DNA of 64,000 nucleotides from Achromobacter insolitus (lineage in GTDB: Bacteria; Pseudomonadota; Gammaproteobacteria; Burkholderiales; Burkholderiaceae_B), in assembly GCF_002209555.1 (NCBI RefSeq), contig NZ_NJIF01000003.1, positions 806,001 to 870,000 on the forward strand, read 5' to 3'. The notes under the pieces were generated by a model, which searched no databases, had not been told where the DNA came from, and worked only from the letters and a program-made list of their open reading frames with translations. This document shows, piece by piece, positions 50,630 through 58,375 of this stretch (the first letter of the stretch is position 1; each line of letters begins with the position of its first letter). The position numbers and the translations under genes were made by a program.

Positions 50630-50858
50630 AAAAAAGCCCCCACGCCGCGCCTTCGGCTTGCTGCCCCCCAAGGGGGCGTTTTTGCCTTGGGACGGCCCGG
50701 CGGCAAAAATGCCCCCACGCCGCGCCTTCGGCTTGCTGCCCCCAAGGGGGCTTTTTGCCTTGGGGCGGCCCGGCGGCAACAATGCCCCCCCCACGCCGCG
50801 CCTTCGGCTTGCTGCCCCCAAGGGGGCTTTTTGCCTTGGGGCGGCCCAGCGGCAAAAC
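50630..50858. repeat. Three tandem 75-bp repeats with terminator-like folds between flhC and motA
   Basis: Three near-identical units follow each other with the shared core CACGCCGCGCCTTCGGCTTG at 50641, 50716 and 50792 (period 75-76 bp). Each has C-rich and G-rich arms (GCCCCC ... GGGGGC) around an inner C(TTCG)G tetraloop hairpin, flanked by A-runs and T-runs on either side. On both strands they can form intrinsic-terminator-like stems. They sit in the 345-bp flhC-motA gap, so they are likely to reduce read-through from flhDC into motAB-che. The small frames predicted here are repeat artefacts. Confidence 0.8.
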
Positions 50859-50949
50859 AACGGCGTCAATGATCCCCTGTTCCCCCCGGGCCAAAAAGGC
50901 GGGTTACGGGGGGTTTTCCAGGGCTTTTGATGTATTTGGATACCGCAGG

Positions 50950-51531
50950 TCAGAGCCGGGCGGTATTCGCAGTGGGCGCGGCACGGGTGCCGGCGCGCGC
51001 CTTGGCCGCGGCGCGTGTCTTGCCGGCGCGGGGTGGCGGACGGCAGATCGCGCACACGAAATCCGACTGGGGATCGTGGGCATGGGCAATGAAATGCCCC
51101 CCGCACTGGCGGCAGGCGGACATTTGCAGCATGCCGCTATCGAAAAATCGCACCAGCATCCAGGCGCGGGTGAAGCTCAGGACGGGCTCCGCGCCTTCGG
51201 CGGCATCGGTACCGGCGTTCTCGAGATAGAGGCGATACGCGTCGATGGTGGCGCGGATGCCCTTGCTGCTGGTGCGCGTATTCAGGAACGAATACACGTT
51301 ATAGAAGAGCGAGGAATGGATGTTCGGCAGCCAGGTCATGAACCAGTCGACCGAGAAAGGCAGCATGCCCTTGGGTGGCGAGCAACCGCGGATTTCGCGG
51401 TACAGGCGCGCCAGGCGGTCGTGGCTGAGACTGGTTTCAGCCTCCAGCACCTGCAGCCGGGCTCCCAAAGTGATCATGGAGCTGGCAAGCAGGATGTCAT
51501 CCGCTTCCTGCGAAACGCTCTTGGTGGCCAT
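50950..51531 (-). CDS. flhC: FlhC, master flagellar regulator subunit
   Basis: FlhC forms the FlhD4C2 activator of class II flagellar promoters. The start at 51531 (MATKSVSQEADDILLASSMI) fits FlhC N-termini; the longer open frame upstream overlaps flhD and is not conserved. The 193-residue product shows the zinc-binding cysteine pairs CRQC and CAIC (about residues 143-146 and 163-166). The C-terminal tail is Arg/Ala-rich. It lies 31 bp after flhD. Confidence 0.95.
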   Translation of the reverse strand: MATKSVSQEADDILLASSMITLGARLQVLEAETSLSHDRLARLYREIRGCSPPKGMLPFSVDWFMTWLPNIHSSLFYNVYSFLNTRTSSKGIRATIDAYRLYLENAGTDAAEGAEPVLSFTRAWMLVRFFDSGMLQMSACRQCGGHFIAHAHDPQSDFVCAICRPPPRAGKTRAAAKARAGTRAAPTANTARL

Positions 51532-51562
51532 TACATGTGTTCCGGATGGAATGATCAGGCCG

Positions 51563-51886
51563 TCAGGCCAACTCTTCGACCGGCTGCTTGGCCAGCAGGA
51601 TGGTTGCATGCGCTTGTTGCAGCGCACCACCCAGGACGTCATGGGTCAGGGCGGACAGCAGGCTGTAGTCGTCGAAGCGGAAGCGGCACAGAAGCGAGCT
51701 GGAGCTGGCGAGCTTGACCAGTTGGGCCGGCGACAGACGCATCAGGATGTCCGCGACTTCATTGCTGAACCCCAAGCGGAACATCGATGCCGCGTAATCG
51801 TCGCGCAGCATGCGTTGTGCCAGTAACAAATATGACAGATTCACTTCACGAATGTCTGTCAGCAATGAATTTTCGACTTGTTGCAC
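51563..51886 (-). CDS. flhD: FlhD, master flagellar regulator subunit
   Basis: The 107-residue product starts at GTG (51884-51886; [20 protein letters not shown]) with GGGAG 6 bases upstream. The open frame continues upstream but conservation with FlhD begins here. The core [20 protein letters not shown] closely matches E. coli FlhD. FlhD dimerises and binds FlhC to recruit RNA polymerase. The long AT-rich region upstream is its control region. Confidence 0.93.
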   Translation of the reverse strand: MQQVENSLLTDIREVNLSYLLLAQRMLRDDYAASMFRLGFSNEVADILMRLSPAQLVKLASSSSLLCRFRFDDYSLLSALTHDVLGGALQQAHATILLAKQPVEELA

Positions 51887-52267
51887 GCCCAACTCCCTAT
51901 TCCCTATCCCGCCGATGGGGGCTTGTGTAAGCAAAAGCTCGGGAAATCCCGCCGCTTTTGCATCCGATACACCTCGCATTGATGCGAAATGTATCATTTG
52001 TTCGCAATTTAAGTAAAATTTACCACAGGTGATGTCATTTTCTATGACTTATATGACAAAACTTTGTTGATGTTGCGCAACTTACCGTTTCAGATACAGC
52101 TTGACATAAAAATTTCAGACAAATTTACGTCAATTTGGCAAATAAGCATTCAAAACATTGCGTACTTTGAGGAATGAAATGCCCTTATTTGCCGACAATG
52201 GCACCTTGCAGATCACTCAATCCAGCTAGCTTTAGCGCAGCCGCGCGTTTGTCGACAATGTCGCGAA
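51887..52267. promoter_or_regulatory. Divergent flhD/fliA control region, AT-rich with two inverted repeats
   Basis: This 381-bp gap is much more AT-rich than anything else here. TTGACATAAA (52101-52110) is mirrored at 9 of 10 bases by TTTACGTCAA (52124-52133), so both strands carry a -35-like TTGAC. GGCAAATAAG (52137-52146) is mirrored perfectly by CTTATTTGCC (52184-52193). A TTGCGCAA palindrome lies near 52074-52081. The sequence GACAA recurs near 52194, 52254, 52269 and 52280. These are good candidates for the promoters and for binding sites of regulators of flhDC and for FlhDC at fliA. Confidence 0.6.
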
Positions 52268-53074
52268 TTGACAACAACCGACAACGCGTCACGATGGACA
52301 CCGCCAGACATTCCCGCAATGCCCCACGCAGATGACAGCCTGGTCGAATATGCCCCGCTAGTGCGGAAGCTGGCCCTGCAATTGCTCGCCAGACTACCGG
52401 CCAGCGTAGAACTCGACGACCTGATACAGGCCGGCATGATCGGCCTGTTGGACGCCGTGCGCCGCTACCAGGAAACCGCGGACGCCCAGTTCGAAACGTA
52501 TGCCACCACCCGCATCCGCGGCGCGATGCTGGACGAACTCCGCGGCCAGGACTGGTTGCCGCGCAGCGTGCGCGCCAAGGCGCGCAAGATCGAGCAGGCG
52601 ATCCAGCAACTCGAACAGCGTTTGATGCGCGCGCCCAGCGAAGCCGAGATCGCGCAACAGCTCGCCATGCCGCTGGACGAGTACCAGACGCTACTGCACG
52701 ACGCCCAAGGCGTGCAGATCGTGCATTACGAAGATTTCACTACTGAGTCCGACGCTGCCGGCGGCCCGTCCGACTGGGCAGCCGCCCTGAACCATGGGGC
52801 GGCCGGCGGTAATCCACTGGACTCGCTCTTGGCCGGCGACTTCCGCCAGGCGCTGATCCATGCCATCGACGCCCTCCCCGAGCGCGAAAAACTGTTGCTG
52901 TCGCTCTGTTACGAACAAGGGCTGAACCTGAAGGAAATCGGCGCGATCCTGAACGTGACCGAGGCGCGGGTGTGCCAGCTGCGGTCCCAGGCGACGGCGC
53001 GGATCCGGGCGAAGCTAAAGGAGCAGGCCTGGCAGGAATTGCCGCAAGATGGACAAATCGCGCAGGTGATTTAG
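52268..53074 (+). CDS. fliA: FliA, flagellar sigma factor 28
   Basis: FliA directs RNA polymerase to late flagellar and chemotaxis genes and is held by FlgM. The product has sigma region 2 (LPASVELDDLIQAGMIGLLD; TYATTRIRGAMLDELRGQDW), region 3 (PRSVRAKARKIEQAI) and region 4 (LPEREKLLLSLCYEQGLNLK). The start is uncertain: TTG at 52268 gives 268 residues, ATG at 52319 gives 251, and neither has a good ribosome binding site. It is divergent from flhD rather than downstream of flhF-flhG as in many relatives. Confidence 0.94.
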   Translation: MTTTDNASRWTPPDIPAMPHADDSLVEYAPLVRKLALQLLARLPASVELDDLIQAGMIGLLDAVRRYQETADAQFETYATTRIRGAMLDELRGQDWLPRSVRAKARKIEQAIQQLEQRLMRAPSEAEIAQQLAMPLDEYQTLLHDAQGVQIVHYEDFTTESDAAGGPSDWAAALNHGAAGGNPLDSLLAGDFRQALIHAIDALPEREKLLLSLCYEQGLNLKEIGAILNVTEARVCQLRSQATARIRAKLKEQAWQELPQDGQIAQVI

Positions 53075-53142
53075 GCCTGAGCGCATCCGCGCGCACCAGC
53101 AATCCGCTGCGCTCAACCGCCGCCGCCACGAAAGAAGTGCCA

Positions 53143-53173
53143 GCAAAACGGACGCAACGAGCGTCCGTTTTGC
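53143..53173 (+). terminator. fliA terminator
   Basis: A perfect 13-bp stem, GCAAAACGGACGC / GCGTCCGTTTTGC with a 5-base loop, lies about 70 bp after the fliA stop, and its 3' arm contains TTTT. It should end fliA transcription before the fliC promoter. Confidence 0.8.
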
Positions 53174-53432
53174 TTTGGGTGCCGAAAACACATCGACCGT
53201 TCCGGACGACGCCTGCCCACTTTCCTCCGGTGACAACGAGGATGGATGGCCCTATATAGAGGCCCGCCCCCCCGTAGATGGATAGCCCTATACCCAGCAA
53301 AGGGGTAGTCCTGACCCTCCCCCGACTTGGTCCCTCAACATGGGGGTCGGGCCTCACCCGCCGAGGCATGACCAGCGCGCCCGGGAAGAACAACAAGGTG
53401 GAAGAAAAATTTCGACTTTCGCGAAATAGCGC
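53174..53432. other. Non-coding region upstream of the fliC promoter with direct repeats
   Basis: The stretch has no gene. Two 16-bp copies, GATGGATGGCCCTATA (53241-53256) and GATGGATAGCCCTATA (53277-53292), differ at one base and are 36 bp apart. An inverted repeat CCCGAC / GTCGGG (53321-53326, 53346-53351) follows. They could be regulator sites for fliC, but nothing in the sequence says which. Confidence 0.45.
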
Positions 53433-53459
53433 TAAAGATTGATTTTGGAGTGCCGTAAT
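53433..53459 (+). promoter_or_regulatory. Sigma-28 (FliA) promoter of fliC
   Basis: TAAA (53433-53436) is followed after exactly 15 bases by GCCGTAAT (53452-53459), a close match to the sigma-28 pattern TAAA-N15-GCCGATAA. Transcription would start near 53466, giving a leader of about 105 bases. The leader contains a small TGGGC/GCCCA hairpin near 53517-53535 and a GGGAG ribosome binding site before fliC. Confidence 0.85.
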
Positions 53460-53570
53460 CCTGGCAACGGAGAGATTCCCAGACGCCAAGTCGACGAACT
53501 TTCCCGTTAACACCAGTGGGCGGCCTTGCTGCCCAGTTTGAAGAAGCCTTTCTTTCTTGGGAGCCTTAAC

Positions 53571-54770
53571 ATGGCTGCAGTTATCAATACCAACTACCTC
53601 TCGCTGGTTGCTCAAAACAACCTGAACAAGTCGCAATCGGCTCTGGGCAGCGCCATCGAGCGCCTGTCGTCGGGCCTGCGCATCAACAGCGCCAAGGACG
53701 ATGCCGCCGGCCAGGCCATCGCCAACCGCTTCACCGCCAACGTCAAGGGCCTGACCCAAGCCGCCCGCAACGCTAATGACGGTATCTCGATCGCTCAGAC
53801 GACCGAAGGCGCGTTGAACGAAATCAACAACAACCTCCAGCGCATCCGTCAGCTGTCGGTGCAAGCTGCGAACGGCACGAACTCCGGCTCCGACCTGAAC
53901 TCGATCCAGGACGAAATCAAACAGCGTCTGGAAGAAATCGACCGCGTGTCGGCCCAGACCCAGTTCAACGGCGTGAAGGTCCTGGCCAAGGACAGCACCC
54001 TGAAGATCCAGGTTGGCGCCAACGACAACGAAACGATCGACATCGATCTGAAGGAAATTACCGCTGCCAAGCTGAACCTTCAAGGCTTCAACGTCAACGG
54101 CGTCAATGATTCCGCCGGCGCTCCGGGCGCAGTGAGCGCAGGCCAACTCGCGGCCAATTACGGCGCCTCCACCAAGGTCACCGCAGTCAAGGTTACGCCG
54201 GGCACCTTCGCCGCCGACCTGGCATCGCGCCTCGGCGTCGCCGCCGGTAGCGTCACGCTGGGCGCCACCGCTGTCGAAGACGGCAATGGCAACTGGTTTG
54301 CCAAGGTCGACATCAAGGCTAACGGTGCCGCCGAATCGGCAGCACTGAAGGCTGCTGGCTTCGACATTGCCGACGCAGCGACTGAAACCTACTACATGGC
54401 TCTGAACCCGCAATCGGCCACGTTTGCCGGCACGGACGCCAACATCGCCGTGGACGGCACGACCACGTCGTTCTCGTCGCTGGTGCAAGGCGCAACTTCG
54501 AACGCGCTGAAGACCCTGGATACGGCGTTGTCGGACGTGGATTCGCTGCGCAGCTCGCTGGGCGCACTGCAAAACCGTTTCGAATCGACCGTTGCCAACC
54601 TGAACAACACGATCACGAACCTGTCCGCTGCTCGTTCGCGCATCGAAGATGCGGACTACGCGACCGAAGTGTCGAACATGACCAAGAATCAGATCCTGCA
54701 ACAGGCCGGCACTTCGGTCCTGGCCCAGGCCAACCAAGTTCCGCAAAACGTGCTGTCGCTGTTGCGCTAA
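53571..54770 (+). CDS. fliC: FliC, flagellin
   Basis: FliC is the filament subunit. The true start is the ATG at 53571 (MAAVINTNYLSLVAQNNLNK), preceded by GGGAG; the upstream frame is leader sequence. The 399-residue product has conserved D0/D1 ends (SALGSAIERLSSGLRINSAK; C-terminal NQILQQAGTSVLAQANQVPQ then NVLSLLR). The short variable middle, about residues 165-310, is Ala/Thr/Val-rich and Cys-free. It is the only flagellin gene in the window, under a sigma-28 promoter. Confidence 0.97.
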   Translation: MAAVINTNYLSLVAQNNLNKSQSALGSAIERLSSGLRINSAKDDAAGQAIANRFTANVKGLTQAARNANDGISIAQTTEGALNEINNNLQRIRQLSVQAANGTNSGSDLNSIQDEIKQRLEEIDRVSAQTQFNGVKVLAKDSTLKIQVGANDNETIDIDLKEITAAKLNLQGFNVNGVNDSAGAPGAVSAGQLAANYGASTKVTAVKVTPGTFAADLASRLGVAAGSVTLGATAVEDGNGNWFAKVDIKANGAAESAALKAAGFDIADAATETYYMALNPQSATFAGTDANIAVDGTTTSFSSLVQGATSNALKTLDTALSDVDSLRSSLGALQNRFESTVANLNNTITNLSAARSRIEDADYATEVSNMTKNQILQQAGTSVLAQANQVPQNVLSLLR

Positions 54771-54780
54771 GCAACTGATC

Positions 54781-54810
54781 AAACCATGTGGGGTAAAACC
54801 CACATGGTTT
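54781..54810 (+). terminator. First hairpin after fliC
   Basis: A 12-bp perfect stem, AAACCATGTGGG / CCCACATGGTTT with a 6-base loop, begins 10 bases after the fliC stop. It lacks a T-run and probably protects the 3' end of the abundant flagellin mRNA, with the true terminator just behind it. Confidence 0.7.
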
Positions 54811-54817
54811 AGACAAC

Positions 54818-54856
54818 AAAACGCCCGATCGCGTTACCGCGCATCGGGCGTTTTTT
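54818..54856. terminator. fliC intrinsic terminator
   Basis: The stem AAACGCCCGAT / ATCGGGCGTTT is followed by six T residues, a textbook intrinsic terminator on the plus strand. The A-run at its left edge makes it potentially bidirectional, so it may also end transcripts of the convergent methyltransferase gene. Confidence 0.9.
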
Positions 54857-54932
54857 CATATTTGAATAGGTTCCTAAAAGGGCCTGTTAGTGGCCCGAGC
54901 ATATAACCACAACAACCCTTAAAAGACTATGG

Positions 54933-56564
54933 TCAACACAAACGCAATGCAAGGCGCCGCAGAGTTTCCAGTAGAGCTTGGACTACTCGCTGAGCCGTAG
55001 CATCAAGGTTACGTTGCCCGACCAAGGATTCACCATCAGGCCCAGACACCTTGCCACGCTGCCAAGCCTCACACAACAACCGAGCCAATGCGGTTACATT
55101 GCGTTTTCCATCAATCTGCTGCATCACCCATGCCTGCATGGCATTGGGGCGCCAGCGTACCGTGCAATGCCATAGATTCGCCAGCGCAACGTGCTCTACG
55201 CCCGTGCGTGCATTACTGTCCAGCAGAGCTACGGCCCCCGGTATTAGGGTGGGAGCTGCATCGAGTTCGACATCATCGTAAGGCGTTGGGTCCTGCACCA
55301 GCAGCAAGCGTCCCCATTCGGCCAAGCGCAACCATGCCTTTTTCACCTCAGCTTCCGGCAAACCGGTGCGACTCGCCAAATCGGCTATTGGCACCGACCG
55401 TGGCCAAGCTTGCGATAGCACGTCGACAACTTGCAAGATCACCGTATCATCGGTGCTCAACAGCGTGCCCTCAGTGTCGTACAGCCATTGCATACCAGGC
55501 TGCACTGCTCCATTGGCAGGCGGCTCGGTCTTGGTGAAAATAGCCGCCGCGCGAAGATGGGTCGCCTGTGAAAAATCGGGCTGAACAAGAATCTCCTCGT
55601 GGCGCCGCTGATGCACCAACAGGCTCCGACGGAAATTCTGGCCCACTAGAAAATCAAGGTACTGCTGGCGCATCAGTTTTGGTTGACCGATGGCGATAAG
55701 GCTCAGGTTGAGCTGTACGTTCTGCCCATAGTTGGCGGCACTTTCCAAAGACGCGTACGCATCCCCCAAGTAGGACATGCCGTTGCGCATGGCCAGGTCG
55801 GCGAACTCCACCAGATAACATGGCGCATTAAAGCCCTCCAAGTACTCGTGCTCTAGGTAGTAATCGGGCAGAGTATCCAGCTGATTCAATACCGTGGCCA
55901 TACCACCACGTAGTGGATTCGCGGCCGCCATTCCATCCTGAAACATGCGCACCACCGCTCGTGCGGACTCCATGCGTTCATTTGCAGTCTTTGCTCCATG
56001 GGAATGCAAGGTAATAGCGTCACGCACGATATCCCCCGCCTTCCAGCCCGGATATGTGTTGTAGCTGATATAGGCCACCCCGTCCTCGGTTAGATGAGTC
56101 TGGCACAACCTCACCAACGCATCACGCACGGCCGGCGGCACCCAGCTGAACACGCCGTGCGCAATGATGTAATCGAACTTGCCAAATTCAGGGCCGATGT
56201 CAGTCAGGCTCATCGCCTGCAGTGTCATGTTTGTCACGCCCAGCCGCTCGAGCACCTGTCGCCCCTGCTCGATTTGCACCGGCGACAAATCGACACCGAT
56301 CACCTCTGCCTCAGGATAGGCCAAGGCAAACGGCAGAATATTCCCACCAGCGGCGCAGCCGACCTCCAGCACGCGCGCCCGATGCGGCGCGGGCGCCGAG
56401 ATGCCATACAGGCGCGCAGCAGCCCGGATTTGCGCAGGGGATGAATAAGAAAACGCCTCCGAGGCATAGGGCCGCTCGTCATAGTGACGGGCGATCTGCT
56501 GGTCGACGCTGTCGTCGTCGGACGAAACGGTGGTAGTGGCGTCCACGGGAACTCCTGAAAGCAT
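54933..56564 (-). CDS. Class I SAM-dependent methyltransferase with a regulatory domain, next to flagellin
   Basis: The 543-residue product has a Rossmann methyltransferase domain in its first 200 residues, with SAM motif I VLEVGCAAGGN at about 65-75 and the acidic loop EVIGVDLSP. It is followed by a long middle and C-terminal region like the methyltransferase regulatory domain (MethyTransf_Reg type). The substrate is unknown. It is not the Cys-rich FliB lysine methylase. It converges on fliC, and its base composition is lower in GC than the flagellar genes, suggesting acquisition. A role in flagellin or glycan methylation is only an inference from position. Confidence 0.75.
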   Translation of the reverse strand: MLSGVPVDATTTVSSDDDSVDQQIARHYDERPYASEAFSYSSPAQIRAAARLYGISAPAPHRARVLEVGCAAGGNILPFALAYPEAEVIGVDLSPVQIEQGRQVLERLGVTNMTLQAMSLTDIGPEFGKFDYIIAHGVFSWVPPAVRDALVRLCQTHLTEDGVAYISYNTYPGWKAGDIVRDAITLHSHGAKTANERMESARAVVRMFQDGMAAANPLRGGMATVLNQLDTLPDYYLEHEYLEGFNAPCYLVEFADLAMRNGMSYLGDAYASLESAANYGQNVQLNLSLIAIGQPKLMRQQYLDFLVGQNFRRSLLVHQRRHEEILVQPDFSQATHLRAAAIFTKTEPPANGAVQPGMQWLYDTEGTLLSTDDTVILQVVDVLSQAWPRSVPIADLASRTGLPEAEVKKAWLRLAEWGRLLLVQDPTPYDDVELDAAPTLIPGAVALLDSNARTGVEHVALANLWHCTVRWRPNAMQAWVMQQIDGKRNVTALARLLCEAWQRGKVSGPDGESLVGQRNLDATAQRVVQALLETLRRLALRLC

Positions 56565-56831
56565 GGGCGGAAAAATGGAACAGCCACCTTAACAGCCCAA
56601 TCTACAAGAAAATCCGGGGAATAACGGCCAAATCGACGGGTAAACGAAGGGACTCGCGGTTTCCTCTCTCGCCTCAGGACTAAAGCCACTCGACGATAAG
56701 TTGAAGGTGCCAACGCCGAAACGCTCGCCAGTCTCAATTAACCGCCATTTCTTTGGACTATTCCTCCTATTCGAGACGCCCTATTGGTGCATACTTTCGA
56801 CTGCAAGATATGTATCCATTGTTTTCACAAC
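56565..56831. other. Divergent spacer upstream of the methyltransferase
   Basis: This 267-bp gap separates the divergent methyltransferase gene and the membrane protein gene at 56832. It is moderately AT-rich around 56740-56830 but shows no promoter or repeat that I would call. Confidence 0.3.
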
Positions 56832-57662
56832 ATGACCGCGACGCCCTCCGATCCACACGCTACGCAGCACGGCAGCACCCCGGATCCAGATACCCAGGCG
56901 CCGATGGATGCGCAGACCCAACGTCTGCGCGACGAGAACCGCGCGCTGCGCGAATTACTTGTTGCCCAGGCTCAGGCCACCCCTTCTCAGCAGGAGCCTG
57001 GCCCGCTGCGGCGGGTGATTTGGTGGTTGATTTCCGCGCCCGGCGCCGCGCTCGTCGGCTGGCGCGCGTTGGTCGGACGCGAAGACGGGCGACCGCTCAC
57101 GGGCAAACGCGTGGGCTATGCCACGTTGACGGTGCTGTACACGCTGGCGATCTACGGAGCGCTGGTGCTATTGGTAGTGTCTTGGAGTTCGCCGAATACG
57201 ACGTCTTCCAGTGCTACGACAGCCAGTCCGGTACGAGTACCGCTGCTCCCTCCGCCCCTAAACGGGGAATCCGTGTCGACACAGCCAGAGTCGGCACCGG
57301 TAGCCCCGTCGTTGCCGGCTGCGAAGTCGGAACCGGAGCCAGCAGCCTCGATACCCAAGTCGGAAGCCACATCCACCGAGCCACGCGTCGCCCCGCCTAC
57401 GCAGCCTGAGCATGCGTCCATGCAAAGTGTAGCCACGAACGCGGGCGACGATCCTGGCACCGCGCCCAAATCCATCCTGCGCGTGACCGAGATCCCCGCA
57501 GAAAACCCTATGGCCTGGATTGACGAGCTGAAGAAAGAGTTAGCACGTTGCTCAACGATGGGTTTTTTCGAACGTCCAGACTGTTCGTGGGCCGCACGCA
57601 AGCAATTCTGCGAACCTAACCACGCATGGGGCACTATCAACGAGTGCCCAAACCGGCCCTGA
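56832..57662 (+). CDS. Uncharacterised single-pass membrane protein with a four-cysteine C-terminal domain
   Basis: I do not recognise the family by name. From the ATG at 56832 the product is 276 residues. It has a polar N-terminus, a short heptad-like helix (RLRDENRALRELLVAQ, about 31-46), a membrane helix at about 96-117, a Pro/Ser/Thr-rich linker and a compact C-terminal domain. That domain has four cysteines in the pattern ARCSTMGFFERPDCSWAARK then QFC and NEC. It is likely anchored in the inner membrane with the Cys domain outside. The function is unknown. Confidence 0.7.
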   Translation: MTATPSDPHATQHGSTPDPDTQAPMDAQTQRLRDENRALRELLVAQAQATPSQQEPGPLRRVIWWLISAPGAALVGWRALVGREDGRPLTGKRVGYATLTVLYTLAIYGALVLLVVSWSSPNTTSSSATTASPVRVPLLPPPLNGESVSTQPESAPVAPSLPAAKSEPEPAASIPKSEATSTEPRVAPPTQPEHASMQSVATNAGDDPGTAPKSILRVTEIPAENPMAWIDELKKELARCSTMGFFERPDCSWAARKQFCEPNHAWGTINECPNRP

Positions 57663-58015
57663 GGGTACGAGCCTTCGCTAAGGAATCGCGTATGAGGGCA
57701 AACTTACTGAGTCTGAGCGGCGCTGAACGACCCTGATTCTGGCTTTCGCTAGCGGGTGAAAAACCACACCGATCAACGACACACAAATAACCGACGTCCA
57801 GCGCGCCAGTGCTGAAATCATCCCTATCTGCGAGCACGTCGGGTCATGAACATCCTATCCTGTCTGCTGCCCGGCTTTTTACGCTACGCAGACATGGACC
57901 TCACACACCGCATATATCTCCAGCCTCCACCGCAGCGCCGAGTCGTTCCGGCGGTCATTCAACGCACTGAAGCGAATGTTCAAGCATTGTTATTTATATC
58001 CGAACGGATATAATA
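57663..58015. other. Spacer upstream of the toxin-antitoxin pair
   Basis: This 353-bp region carries no supported gene. A 55-codon frame at 57846-58013 ends inside the operator and has no recognisable similarity or ribosome binding site. The region becomes AT-rich at its end, where the toxin-antitoxin promoter and operator lie. Confidence 0.4.
57994..58013 (+). promoter_or_regulatory. Operator palindrome of the toxin-antitoxin pair
   Basis: TTATATCCG, two bases AA, then CGGATATAA form a perfect 9+2+9 inverted repeat ending 2 bp before the toxin start codon. This is the expected place for the antitoxin to bind and repress its own operon. It also replaces the normal ribosome binding site, so toxin translation must be weak or leaderless. 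Confidence 0.75.
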
Positions 58016-58375
58016 ATGAACAGAAAGCTGCTGTACTGGGAGGGCTCCGCCAAGAAGGACTTCAAGAAGTTCCCGATTGAAGTCCAGAAAGACATGGGCG
58101 TGGCACTATTCGTCGTTCAGCTTGGTGGCAAACCGGTTTCGGCCAAGGTCTGGAAAGGACTGGGACCGCGGGTGTATGAGCTGGTCGACGACTATCTTGG
58201 CGATACCTTCCGGGCGGTCTATACCTTGCGGGTGGGTGATGCGGTCCACGTGCTGCATGCTTTCCAGAAGAAGTCCAAATCCGGCATCGCCACACCGCAG
58301 CCGGATATCGAACTCATCGAAAAACGCTTGAAGGCCGTATTGGCCCGGCATGAGTCCGGCAGGAGTAAGCAATGA
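58016..58375 (+). CDS. Toxin of a type II pair, RelE/HigB superfamily (Gp49-like)
   Basis: The 119-residue basic product has the Gp49/HigB-like pattern KDFKKFPIEVQKDMGVALF, KVWKGLGPRVYELVDDYLGD and FRAVYTLRVGDAVHVLHAFQ followed by KKSKSGIATP. These are probable ribosome-dependent mRNA interferases. Toxin precedes antitoxin, as in higBA. The start lies directly behind the palindromic operator. It overlaps the antitoxin gene by 4 bp (ATGA). Confidence 0.88.
   Translation: MNRKLLYWEGSAKKDFKKFPIEVQKDMGVALFVVQLGGKPVSAKVWKGLGPRVYELVDDYLGDTFRAVYTLRVGDAVHVLHAFQKKSKSGIATPQPDIELIEKRLKAVLARHESGRSKQ

Noticed and set aside
50533-51717. A 394-codon plus-strand frame over flhC and the tandem repeats
   Set aside because: It is antisense to flhC and gets its length from the repeats, which lack stops in this frame.
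52740-54803. A 687-codon minus-strand frame over fliA and fliC
   Set aside because: It covers two well-supported genes on the other strand and the promoter region; codon composition is atypical.
57846-58013. A 55-codon frame upstream of the toxin gene
   Set aside because: No ribosome binding site or similarity; its stop lies in the operator palindrome, so coding would be coincidental.
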